Source: Myxococcales bacterium
GTDB taxonomy: Bacteria; Myxococcota_A; Polyangia; Polyangiales; Ga0077539
Direction of reading: 5' to 3'
Length of the DNA stretch: 64,000 nucleotides
Assembly: GCA_013298625.1 (NCBI GenBank)
Contig: JAAFIF010000006.1
Span: 1 to 64,000 of the forward strand
Shown here piece after piece: positions 24,076 to 32,412 of this stretch. Every line of letters starts with the position of its first letter. Positions within the stretch are counted from its first letter, which is position 1. The notes beneath the pieces are model-generated. The model saw only the letters and a list, made by a program, of their open reading frames with translations. It ran no database searches and was not told the origin of the DNA. Both the position numbers and the translations under genes were made by a program.

Positions 24076-26289
24076 TCACAACGTGAGCAGAAACGCTTCG
24101 AGCGCTTCGACGTCGGGCATCGCGAGCGAGCCGATGTTGCCCATGCGCGCGCGGGCGTCGGTGAGCAGCTCGCGCAGCGTCTGGTAGCGCCCGTCGTGAA
24201 AGAACGGGCCCGTCGCGCGCAAGAGCCGCAGCGACGGCGTGTCGAAGAGCCGCTCGCGCTCGTCCGAGCCGAGCCCGCCGAGCTCGTGCGTCTGTCCGTC
24301 GGTAAAATTGCGGGCCGGATCGTGGCAGCTCGCGCAGTTGCCCGCGCCCATGAACACATCCCTCCCGCGCGCGACGAGCTCGGGCGCCGGCGCGACGACG
24401 GGGGGCTCTGCGTTGGGCGTGTCGATTCCACGCTGAACGTACGCGGCGATCGCGTCGACGTCGGAGATGGGCAGGCCCGTCCCGCCGAGGCGCGTGATGG
24501 TCTGCGCGACGTTGCCCTCGATCGTTCGATGCGAGCCCGTCCAGTTGAAGGGCGCGACGAGCCTGCCTGCGAGCGTGGGCGTTTGCCGCGGCCCGTTCGC
24601 GAGAAACCACACGAGCCCGTCGTCGCGTCCGTCCGGGTGGCAGCCGCCGCACGACAGCCCTCCCGAGGTGAGCGCGGCGTTGTTGGCCGTGTAGAACAAG
24701 CGACGTCCGCGCGCGACGTCCGCCGACGCGAGCTCTGCGCCGATCGAGATGCGGTTGCGAACGCCGTCTTTTCTCACTTCGATCGCGTGCTCGAACTGGC
24801 TGTACACAACGGTCACGCCGTCGCTCGTGATGGCGACGCCCGACGGCGCTGCGATGGTCTCGTCGTGCTGCGCTGCGACCGCTGGGGGCTGGATCATCCC
24901 GATGGTGGTCGGCGGCGTTCGTCGAAGGTCGCGAAAGACCGCGCGCGACGCGGCGCGCGGGTCGAGCGTGGGGCTCTGGGCGAGGGCGATCGTCGCGATC
25001 TCAGAGGTGCCGAGGGACGCGACGACGAGGGCGCCCGAGCGCGGGTCGATCGCGGACGCCACGGGGATGCGCACTGCCTGCTGCGGGGCGACGGCGTCGT
25101 GTTCGCGGAGCGATCCGCGGGTGAAGCGACGGACGCCGTTGGGCATCTCGAAGCGCTTCCACTGCAGGGTGTTGGTGTCGAACACGCCGAAGGCGAAGGT
25201 GACCTTCTCGTTTTGTCGTTGCTCGCTGACCGAGCCGCCGCCGTAGCGATCGACGCGAACGATCGGCGGCAGCTCGCGGCCCGTTCGATTGACCATGAAC
25301 GGGACGATCACCTCGTCGCGCTCGACCATCGCCGCAAGGCTCCACGCTTGCGACGGAACGGGTCGAACTTGCGCGGTCACCGTGGGCTCGGCGGGCGGGC
25401 TGAACGGCATGCGGCCGAAGTGTCTTCCGATGAACCCGCGCCCGTCGCTGCTCCTCGGGGCGATGCCGCTCGAAGACAGCGCGCCGATGGCGTCCGTGCC
25501 GAGCCCGCCGCCGGCGCTGATTCGCTGGGTCTCGACGGGGACGGGCGCGTCGCTCACCTCGAGCGCGCGCGGGCGCTCGTCGGTGACGTCGAGCACGGAG
25601 AGGGGCTTTCCTGCGATGTGCGTGAGGATCGCGCGGCGTCCGTCGCGAGAAAACGCGACGGCGCGGGGCTCGCGGGCGGTGTCGGCGCTCCACTTGGTCC
25701 GCATCGACTGCGTGTCGAGGGCGGTGAGCTTCGCGCTCGATCCCGAGGTCACGAGCAGCGTTCGACCGTCGGGCGAGAGGGCCATCGCGAAGGGGTCCGG
25801 CGCGACGCGCGCGGTGCAGAGCTTTCGGCCTGTGCGCGGGTCGTACACGCTGACGGTTCCCGCGCGCCGCTCGCTCACGAACGCGCGTCCGTCGGAGGAC
25901 AAGAGCACCTGCGTCGGCCCTGCGCCGGTGGTGATGCGCGAGGCGATGTGCGCGTTGGCTCCGTCGAGCGAGAGCAGCACCACCGCGTCGTTGTCGCTGT
26001 CGGCCACGGCGACGCTGCGCTGGTCGACCGAGAGGTGCACCGAGGCGCTCTGCCTCGCTCCTGCGCTGCCCGCGCCGACGCTGTCCGCGAGCAGGCAATT
26101 CTGCGTGGGAATATCCTGCGCGACCGGCCGCACGACCTCTCTGGGCCTCGGGCGATCGACGCTGCGCGGCGGGCGTCGTTCGTGCGGCTCCGTGGGCGCG
26201 TCGCGCGTGGCGAGCACGCCGACCGAGAGGCCGGCGACCGTGGCGAGGGTGGCGCCGAGAGCAAACGTGCGTCGCTGCGAGAGGTCCAT
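24076..26289 (-). CDS. Beta-propeller plus di-haem cytochrome c peroxidase-like protein
   Basis: 737 residues. The N-terminus is a Tat-like or membrane-anchor segment (LSQRRTFALGATLATVAGLSVGVLA). Residues about 70-470 have YncE/propeller-type repeats (VAVADSDNDAVVLLSLDG, FVSERRAGTVSVYDPRTG, MALSPDGRTLLVTSG). The C-terminal 220 residues carry two haem-binding motifs, CGGCH and CASCH, with FTDGQTHELG and FHDGRYQTLRELL, like the MauG/di-haem cytochrome c peroxidase family. The protein is expected in the periplasm. The start at 26289 avoids an implausible N-terminal extension to 26346. Confidence 0.8.
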   Translation of the reverse strand: MDLSQRRTFALGATLATVAGLSVGVLATRDAPTEPHERRPPRSVDRPRPREVVRPVAQDIPTQNCLLADSVGAGSAGARQSASVHLSVDQRSVAVADSDNDAVVLLSLDGANAHIASRITTGAGPTQVLLSSDGRAFVSERRAGTVSVYDPRTGRKLCTARVAPDPFAMALSPDGRTLLVTSGSSAKLTALDTQSMRTKWSADTAREPRAVAFSRDGRRAILTHIAGKPLSVLDVTDERPRALEVSDAPVPVETQRISAGGGLGTDAIGALSSSGIAPRSSDGRGFIGRHFGRMPFSPPAEPTVTAQVRPVPSQAWSLAAMVERDEVIVPFMVNRTGRELPPIVRVDRYGGGSVSEQRQNEKVTFAFGVFDTNTLQWKRFEMPNGVRRFTRGSLREHDAVAPQQAVRIPVASAIDPRSGALVVASLGTSEIATIALAQSPTLDPRAASRAVFRDLRRTPPTTIGMIQPPAVAAQHDETIAAPSGVAITSDGVTVVYSQFEHAIEVRKDGVRNRISIGAELASADVARGRRLFYTANNAALTSGGLSCGGCHPDGRDDGLVWFLANGPRQTPTLAGRLVAPFNWTGSHRTIEGNVAQTITRLGGTGLPISDVDAIAAYVQRGIDTPNAEPPVVAPAPELVARGRDVFMGAGNCASCHDPARNFTDGQTHELGGLGSDERERLFDTPSLRLLRATGPFFHDGRYQTLRELLTDARARMGNIGSLAMPDVEALEAFLLTL

Positions 26290-26386
26290 GGCGGGTGTCT
26301 GCCGTGTGCCGCCGTGCCGCCCGTTTGTGACCGACGACGCGCGCATTTTGCGTCCGCCATCGACGGCGCGTCACGAGCGCGCGGCC

Positions 26387-27961
26387 CTAGCGAGGGACCG
26401 GAAAGCGCTGCGTAAACTCTCTGCCCGTCTGGACGTTGATGATCACGGTGCGGGTGGTGGCGCCGGGCCCCGTCTCGACGCGGATTACGTGCCGCCCTGG
26501 CGCGAGCGGATAGCGTCGCAGCGGAAGCGCGCCGAACAGCGTGCTTCCCTCGGAGACGAGCCCGCCGACCTGCCCTCCGGTGATCGTGAGGTATCCAGCG
26601 TTGGCGGGCGCGACGCGCACGGCGATGGGGGGGACGACCACGGTGCTCGCGTCGCCGCGGGGCGCGGTCCCGAGCGCGGACGCGTCGTCGTCGACGCTCG
26701 CTTCGACCAGCGGAATCACTCGCGGATCGACGCGCGCCATCGGCGTCGCCGCGGGCATGGTCCAGACCCAGTACCCTGCGCCGCCGACCATCCCCGCGAC
26801 GAGCAGCGCCGTGAACATCCACCCGAGCACGTTGAGCGCGCGCGACGGCTCTCGCTTCGCAGCGCGTCCGAGGCGCGGCGCGGCCACATCGATGCGCACG
26901 GTGCCGGGGCCGGGCGCGTGCGTCGCTTCGTCGTCGGGGATCGCGCCGAAGGCGTCCTGCGTGCGCGCGCGGATCTGCATCTCTCGCGCCTGCATCCGGT
27001 CGCCGAAGTACTCGTGCATGACCGCGCGCACCTCGTCGACGCCGACGGTCTCGCCCGAGTTGGCGAGGTATTGCTCGAGGGCGCGCGCGAGCTCGGCTGC
27101 GCTCTGAAATCTCTGCTCGCGATCGCGCGAGAGGGCCTTCATGACGATGGCCTCGAGCTCGCGCGGGTACCCTGCGTTGTACACGCGCGGCCCGGGGATC
27201 GAGTCGCGCAGGATGGCCTCTTCCGTCGCCTCGTCGTTGTCTCTGCGAAAGAGCCGCTGGCCGACGGTGCACTCCCACAGCACGACGCCGAGCGACCAGA
27301 GGTCCGAGCGCCGGTCGATCGGCTGGAGGCTGAGCTGCTCGGGGGACATGTACGGGCGTTTTCCCGCGAGAAAACCGGCGCGATCTTGGCCTTCGCCCAC
27401 GAAGGCGACGCCGAAATCAACGACCTTCGCGATGCCGTCGTAGAGCACGAAGATGTTCTGCGGAGACACGTCGCGGTGCACGACGTTGGCGGGGCTGCCG
27501 TCGTCGAGCTTGAGCTCGTGCGCCGCGTGCAGCCCGCGCGCTGCGTCCGCGATGATCTTCGCGGCGACCGGAATGGGGATCCCGTGCCCCATCCCCGCGC
27601 GCTTGGCGAGCGTGCTCAGCGACTCGCCCGCGAGGTACTCCATCGCGAGGTAGTAGGTCCCCTTCTCTTCACCGAAATCGAAGACGGTGCAGACGTTGGG
27701 GTGGTCGATCTTCGCGGTGAGCCTCGCCTCGGCGAGAAACATCTTCACGAAGTTGCGGTCCTTCGCGAGCCGCTCGTCGATGGTCTTGAGCGCGACCCAT
27801 TTGCGAAAGCTCGCCTGGGTCTCGAGCTGCGCGAGGTAGACCGCGCCCATCCCGCCCTGCGCGACCTTGAAGCGCACGACGTAGCGGCCGAGCCTCCAGT
27901 CTTCTGGCTGCAGGTCTGGCGGCATCGTGGCGCGCCGCGAGGGGAGCGAGCCTGTCACCAT
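26387..27961 (-). CDS. Membrane-anchored Ser/Thr protein kinase
   Basis: 524-residue Hanks-type kinase. The kinase domain at about residues 25-310 has the Gly loop VAQGGMGAVY, catalytic Lys in VALKT (K59), Glu in the C-helix, the catalytic loop VHRDVSPQNI with D164, VDFGVA with D182, and MSPEQ. HRDVSPQN is the form usual in myxobacterial kinases. A single membrane helix lies near 370-395 (MFTALLVAGMVGGAGYWVW). The external part ends in a PEGA-like beta domain (GYLTITGGQVGGLVSEGSTLFGALPLRRYPLAPGRHVIRVE). The substrate is unknown. Confidence 0.92.
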   Translation of the reverse strand: MVTGSLPSRRATMPPDLQPEDWRLGRYVVRFKVAQGGMGAVYLAQLETQASFRKWVALKTIDERLAKDRNFVKMFLAEARLTAKIDHPNVCTVFDFGEEKGTYYLAMEYLAGESLSTLAKRAGMGHGIPIPVAAKIIADAARGLHAAHELKLDDGSPANVVHRDVSPQNIFVLYDGIAKVVDFGVAFVGEGQDRAGFLAGKRPYMSPEQLSLQPIDRRSDLWSLGVVLWECTVGQRLFRRDNDEATEEAILRDSIPGPRVYNAGYPRELEAIVMKALSRDREQRFQSAAELARALEQYLANSGETVGVDEVRAVMHEYFGDRMQAREMQIRARTQDAFGAIPDDEATHAPGPGTVRIDVAAPRLGRAAKREPSRALNVLGWMFTALLVAGMVGGAGYWVWTMPAATPMARVDPRVIPLVEASVDDDASALGTAPRGDASTVVVPPIAVRVAPANAGYLTITGGQVGGLVSEGSTLFGALPLRRYPLAPGRHVIRVETGPGATTRTVIINVQTGREFTQRFPVPR

Positions 27962-28032
27962 GGCGCCCTGCGCGGCATGCTATCGACGGAGTCGTCGTCC
28001 AACACAGCGCGCGAGGGTACCAGCTTTCGCGC

Positions 28033-28662
28033 TCAAGCCTGCGGATGCGCGCGGTCGGGGCGCTTCGGTGAACCCACCAGCACGTAGTCCTTGGCGTAGC
28101 GCTCGGCGATCTCTCCCTGCTCATCGAGGGCCCACTTGGGGGCGTGCTTGCGCGGGATGCGCAGCGGCTCGCCGCGGGGAAGCGTCTCGAGGGTGCCTGC
28201 GACGACGTCCCACAGGGCGGTGGTGACGCCGTGGTTCGAGCGAGGGGTCTTGTGGTGGTGATAGAGGTGGTGGCGACGCAGCCAGCGGCCGTACCGTCCG
28301 ACGCCCGCGTGCGTGTGAATCCTGCGGTGGATCACCTCGTAGCCCGCGTACGCCAGCCCGAGTCCGAGCGCGAACGAGACGCCCCTTCGCGGCCCGAGCA
28401 CCGCGGAGGTGAGCACGCCCGAGACGCCGATCACGACCGCTGAGGCGAGCACTTTGTGTGAGGTGGGCGCGAAGTACATCGGGTCCGCGTGGTGGCCGAG
28501 GTGCTCGTCGTTGAAGGCCGCGGCGATGCCGCTCGGCGTCAGTTGATCGAGCAATTTGACTGGGCGAACGCGCTTGGGGCCGTGGCCGATGAAGCGGTGG
28601 ATGCAGTACTCAGCGGCGCTCCACGTGAGCGCTCCTGCGGCGAACGAAGAGAGAGAGAACAT
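28033..28662 (-). CDS. Fatty-acid hydroxylase/sterol desaturase family protein
   Basis: 209-residue membrane di-iron enzyme. The histidine clusters are EYCIHRFIGHG near residue 18, DEHLGHHAD near 53, YEVIHRRIHTHAG near 107 and RRHHLYHHHKTPRSNHG near 128, matching the fatty-acid hydroxylase superfamily (carotenoid hydroxylase/sterol desaturase type). Hydrophobic stretches lie between them (VLASAVVIGVSGVLTSAVLG). The substrate is unknown. It starts at 28662, 18 bp downstream of the TetR gene on the same strand, suggesting joint control by TetR. Confidence 0.85.
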   Translation of the reverse strand: MFSLSSFAAGALTWSAAEYCIHRFIGHGPKRVRPVKLLDQLTPSGIAAAFNDEHLGHHADPMYFAPTSHKVLASAVVIGVSGVLTSAVLGPRRGVSFALGLGLAYAGYEVIHRRIHTHAGVGRYGRWLRRHHLYHHHKTPRSNHGVTTALWDVVAGTLETLPRGEPLRIPRKHAPKWALDEQGEIAERYAKDYVLVGSPKRPDRAHPQA

Positions 28663-28680
28663 CGTGGGTGCTCCAGTCGG

Positions 28681-29403
28681 TCAGGGCAGAGAAGCGTTGG
28701 TGAGCTTGTCGAGCGCGCGCAGGGCGCGGCGGATGGCGGCGTCGGTGGCGCCCATGCCGCGCAAGAGCGTGACGGTGCTCTGCTCGGCGACGGCGAGGGG
28801 CGAGGGCGACTCTGGGGCGACGCGGCGCAGCTTCGCGAGCTGGGTGAGCCCGTGCAGCGTGGCCCAGAGCGTCGCGGTGCGCGCGAGGTGCATCCCGGGC
28901 TCGATCGCGCGCACGTGCTCGGCGTCGGCGAAGAGCGCAGAGGCGTCGCCGATGAAGCCCGCGACGACGGGGATGCTGGCGATCGCCGAGGCGTCGTCGA
29001 CGAGCGGGCGCGGGTCCGCGAGCATGAGGGACATCAGCCGAAACGCCTCGGGCTGCGTCTCGGGAAGGGTCACGTAGAAGCGCGCTGTGGCGAGGATCTT
29101 CGCGAGGGCGCGGGTGTCGTCGGACATGCGCTTGCTTCGCTCTTCCCAGCGAGAGAGCTCGGCGCGAAATCGCTCGTGGACGGTGGTGATCGCCCGGCGG
29201 TGCAGCGCCGCGAGCAGCGCGTCTTTCGAGGCGAAATAGCGGTAGATCGCGGTGGTGACGAGCCCGAGCTCTTTGCCGACGCGCGCGAGCGTCAGCGCTT
29301 CGAGCCCCTCGCGGGCGATCAGCGCCATCGCCGCGTCGACGATGGCCTCGGCCTTCAGCTCTCGCTGCCGCGCGTGTGGAATGAATTCGTGAACCACGTT
29401 CAC
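28681..29403 (-). CDS. TetR-family transcriptional regulator
   Basis: 240-residue regulator with an N-terminal TetR helix-turn-helix (AIVDAAMALIAREGLEALTLARVGKELGLVTTAIYRYFASKDALLAAL, residues about 18-65) and a variable ligand-binding C-terminal domain. The start is GTG at 29403, inside the first of two operator-like palindromes at 29389-29422. It is divergent from the SDR gene and is followed by the hydroxylase gene, so it probably represses itself, the hydroxylase and the SDR. The ligand is unknown, but a lipid-like one would fit the neighbours. Confidence 0.9.
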   Translation of the reverse strand: MNVVHEFIPHARQRELKAEAIVDAAMALIAREGLEALTLARVGKELGLVTTAIYRYFASKDALLAALHRRAITTVHERFRAELSRWEERSKRMSDDTRALAKILATARFYVTLPETQPEAFRLMSLMLADPRPLVDDASAIASIPVVAGFIGDASALFADAEHVRAIEPGMHLARTATLWATLHGLTQLAKLRRVAPESPSPLAVAEQSTVTLLRGMGATDAAIRRALRALDKLTNASLP

Positions 29404-29422
29404 TGTTGTGAATCATGTTCAC
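29389..29422. promoter_or_regulatory. Two TetR-type operators in the divergent promoter region
   Basis: Two copies of the 15-bp palindrome GTGAAnnnnnTTCAC occur at 29389-29403 (GTGAACCACGTTCAC) and 29408-29422 (GTGAATCATGTTCAC). They are separated by 4 bp, 19 bp centre to centre. The second extends to TTGTGAA/TTCACAA at 29406-29424. They lie between the tetR and SDR genes, with the first overlapping the tetR start codon, as expected for autoregulation. Confidence 0.75.
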
Positions 29423-29480
29423 AAAGTACGCAAGAGGGAGTCGTCGATTTCGATGGCTGGGCCGTCGGGCCTTTGGGCAA

Positions 29481-30296
29481 ATGTCGCGCACGGACATGGA
29501 CGAGCTGTTTGGTCGCAAGTGGGCGTTGATCACCGGGGCGAGCTCTGGGTTCGGCGCGGATTTCGCCCGCCAACTCGCCGCGCGCGGCGCCAACCTGGTG
29601 CTGACGGCGCGCACCGAGTCGAAGCTGCGCGCGCTCGGCGAAGAGCTCTCTCGCAAGCACGGGATCGAGCATCGGGTGATCGCGCAGGACCTCTCGGCGC
29701 CGGGCGGGGCGCTGGCCCTGAGCGACAGCGCGCTCGCGCTCGGGATCGAGATCGAGCACGTGATCAACAACGCGGGCTTCGGGCAGGGCGGGGCGTTCGT
29801 GGACGCGAGCGCCGAGCGCTCGGCGGAGATGGTTCGGCTCAACTGCGAGGCGCTGACGGTGATCACCGCGAGGCTGTTGCCGCCGATGGTGTCGCGCGAT
29901 CGGGGAGGATTTTTGCAGGTCGCCAGCGTGGCGGGCTTTCAGCCGACGCCGTTCATCTCGGTGTACGGGGCGACCAAGGCGTACGTGGTGAGCTTCACCG
30001 CGGGGCTCGCTGAAGAGCTGCGCGGGAGCCGCGTGCGGATGTGCGCGCTCTGCCCTGGGCCCGTCGAGACGGGCTTTCAGGCGGCGGCGGGCGTGCAGAT
30101 CGCGCCTGCGCAGCGGGCCTCGGTGCTGACCAGCGAAGAGACCGTCCGACGCGGGCTCGAAGCGTACGCGCGCGGACAGGTGGTGTATGTGCCCGGCGTG
30201 GTGAACAAGTTCGGCGGGCTCGCGGCGAAGGTCTTGCCGCGGATGGTCACCGCCCGCGCGGCGGCTGGCGTGATGAAGGACCGCGGCCGAGGCTAG
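29481..30296 (+). CDS. Short-chain dehydrogenase/reductase
   Basis: 271-residue classical SDR oxidoreductase. It has the NAD(P)-binding TGASSGFG near residue 17, NNAGFG, the catalytic Ser region VASVAG and YGATKAY (Tyr and Lys), then CPGPVETGF. Its N-terminal style and length resemble the DltE/YqjQ-like reductases that act on lipid or carbonyl substrates. ATG 29481 was chosen because an upstream in-frame ATG at 29415 would start inside the operator; ATG 29496 is also possible. It is divergent from tetR and probably controlled by it. Confidence 0.9.
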   Translation: MSRTDMDELFGRKWALITGASSGFGADFARQLAARGANLVLTARTESKLRALGEELSRKHGIEHRVIAQDLSAPGGALALSDSALALGIEIEHVINNAGFGQGGAFVDASAERSAEMVRLNCEALTVITARLLPPMVSRDRGGFLQVASVAGFQPTPFISVYGATKAYVVSFTAGLAEELRGSRVRMCALCPGPVETGFQAAAGVQIAPAQRASVLTSEETVRRGLEAYARGQVVYVPGVVNKFGGLAAKVLPRMVTARAAAGVMKDRGRG

Positions 30297-30300
30297 TCGC

Positions 30301-32310
30301 TCACCACCAGGGCGTGAGCCGCCCGTCGGGGCCGACCTCGACGCGCGTCGGGCGCCGCACCCACTCGACGCGCCACACGCTTCCGCAGTCCGCAGGGACG
30401 CTGTCTCCGCGCTGCACGAAGCGCTGGTAGCGATGAATTTCGGGGCACGTAATCAAGATGTTCGTCGCGGGGTCGAAGCAGCACCGCGCGAGCTCGGGCA
30501 GCGGGCTCGGGTCGTGGCGGATCGTCCAGCGCTCGCCCGTGAAGAGTCTGCCGTGCAGTCCGGGCGCGTCTGCCGCGGCGTGAACGCGAAAGTCCAGCGC
30601 GCGGACGTCCACGGTCGGGGCGCTCGCTGGCGCGTCACCGGGGTCGCTTGGCACGCACAAGAACGCCCATTGCGACGGGGCGTGCGTCCCTGCGACCCAT
30701 CGCGGTGACGAGCGGCCGCCAGCGGGGTGCTGCTCGATCCGCGCGACCTGGCCGAGCCCCGCGAGCTGCACGGGAACGACGCTCAAATTGCGCGTGTGCT
30801 CGACGGGGCAGTGCGCGGTCCCGAGGTGCAGCTCGCGCCCGCCGTGCCGCTCGTACACGTCGACCGTCGCGCGCGGGGTCGGCAACGCCCAGTGTCCCAT
30901 CGCCGCCCACGGCGGCTCGGTCGCGCCTGCGGGCGTCGGCTCGAGGCTGATCGAGACTCGCTGCGGCGCGTTGGTCGCGCACAGAAACGACGGTTGATTG
31001 ACGCGAAGATCGACGCGGTTTCCGTCGACAGTGATCGAGCGCAGCGAGCGGTGGATCGCGCGGATCGCGTGGATCGTGTCGGTCGTGCTCGGGCAGCTCG
31101 CAGAGAGCGACGGGCCGTCGGCGATCGAGAGCAAAACGTCCCGAGGCGCGTCCGCGGAGAATCCGTTGAGCGTCAGCGCGCGCTGCGGCTGCGCGCTGCT
31201 CCATCGCGCCTCGACGCGCCCCACAGTGCGCTGCGCGCCGCTCAGCGCGAGCCCGTGCCACGCGCGAATGCCCACGAGGTGCGTGCCGAATCCCGCCCCC
31301 GTCAGCGGGTCGCCCGCGGAGCTCATGTGCAGCCGCCACTCGCCGCGAAGCGCGGTCCCTGGCTCGCTGCGCATCGGCAGCACGCTCTCGGCGCGCTCGG
31401 GTCGCACGCAGCACTGCTCGCCCTCGCTCGTCGCGCGGTCGCAGAGGTCTCCCTCGACGATGCCCATGCGCTGCAGGGCGCTGCGCGAGACGCTCATTCC
31501 TCCGCGCGCGATCACGCGAAGACCGGGCCACAGGCGCGACGAGAGGGGGCGCGCGCCGAGGGGGGAGACGCACGCGCGCTCGTCGCGATCCGTGAGGACT
31601 TCTGCACGTGATTCGAGCTCAGAGCGCCGCGCTGCCGGCTCGAACGGCAGCCACCGAGACACGCCCGTCGCGAGCCTCGCGCCGCCCGAGAGCGTGAGCG
31701 CTGCGCCCGTGCGGTTGTCGACCGCGACGCTCGAGAGCGACGAGCCGAGCACGAGCGCCGTCGCCAACACCGAGAGAGCGCGCACGCGGGGCCACTTCGC
31801 GGCGCCCGCCGCCTTCGCCGCCACCGCCGCCACCATCGGAACGCACGCCACCACCACGGTCGCCGCGTCCACCATCAACCGCGCGTGACTCGACTGCGAC
31901 GGGCCCGACAGGACGTCCACAAGCACCCAGCCCGAGAGCGCCATCGGCGCTGACGCCGCGACGAAGCTCACGACGAACGCGCGCTCGGGCTGCACGGTGA
32001 TGGTCGCCACGGCGGTCCACTCGAGCGCTTGCTCTGCGCCCGAACGGCCGTGGGCGAGCCGGGACCTTCCGACTTCTACCCGCAAATTGACCGGTGAAAG
32101 CGTGTCTCCGAGGAAGCTCGCCGGCACCTTCACCGTGATGGTCGCCCTGTCGCTCACGCGACGCGCGACGCCCACCTGCGTGTCGTCGAGCAGGACGCGC
32201 GCGGCGTCTTCGTCGGTGATCCCGTGCACTTCGCACTCGAGCGTGGCGCGCTCGGCGAGCGCGATCTTCGCGTGCGCTCCGAAGGATCCGCCCACCTTCG
32301 TTGTGCTCAT
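30301..32310 (-). CDS. Large protein of unknown function with central membrane helices
   Basis: 669 residues, not recognised. The N-terminal 110 residues form a beta-rich, Ig-like-looking domain (ATLECEVHGITDEDAARVLLDDTQVG, VPASFLGDTLSPVNLRVEVG). Three hydrophobic segments follow at about 120-215 (FVVSFVAASAPMALSGWVLV, AATVVVACVPMVAAVAAKAAG, ALSVLATALVLGSSLSSVAV). The C-terminal 430 residues contain many Cys and Trp and are probably on the other side of the membrane. There is no enzyme motif. The start at 32310 has a GGAGG about 12 bases upstream. It ends 4 bp from the convergent SDR gene. Confidence 0.6.
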   Translation of the reverse strand: MSTTKVGGSFGAHAKIALAERATLECEVHGITDEDAARVLLDDTQVGVARRVSDRATITVKVPASFLGDTLSPVNLRVEVGRSRLAHGRSGAEQALEWTAVATITVQPERAFVVSFVAASAPMALSGWVLVDVLSGPSQSSHARLMVDAATVVVACVPMVAAVAAKAAGAAKWPRVRALSVLATALVLGSSLSSVAVDNRTGAALTLSGGARLATGVSRWLPFEPAARRSELESRAEVLTDRDERACVSPLGARPLSSRLWPGLRVIARGGMSVSRSALQRMGIVEGDLCDRATSEGEQCCVRPERAESVLPMRSEPGTALRGEWRLHMSSAGDPLTGAGFGTHLVGIRAWHGLALSGAQRTVGRVEARWSSAQPQRALTLNGFSADAPRDVLLSIADGPSLSASCPSTTDTIHAIRAIHRSLRSITVDGNRVDLRVNQPSFLCATNAPQRVSISLEPTPAGATEPPWAAMGHWALPTPRATVDVYERHGGRELHLGTAHCPVEHTRNLSVVPVQLAGLGQVARIEQHPAGGRSSPRWVAGTHAPSQWAFLCVPSDPGDAPASAPTVDVRALDFRVHAAADAPGLHGRLFTGERWTIRHDPSPLPELARCCFDPATNILITCPEIHRYQRFVQRGDSVPADCGSVWRVEWVRRPTRVEVGPDGRLTPWW

Positions 32311-32412
32311 CGGTCCGGAGGCCTCCATGGATGAAACCGCCCCGATGGTCGCACAACTGCGCGCTGACGGGCCGCGCGCTCGACGCGAATCGAGCGGCGT
32401 ACCGCGAGTCTG

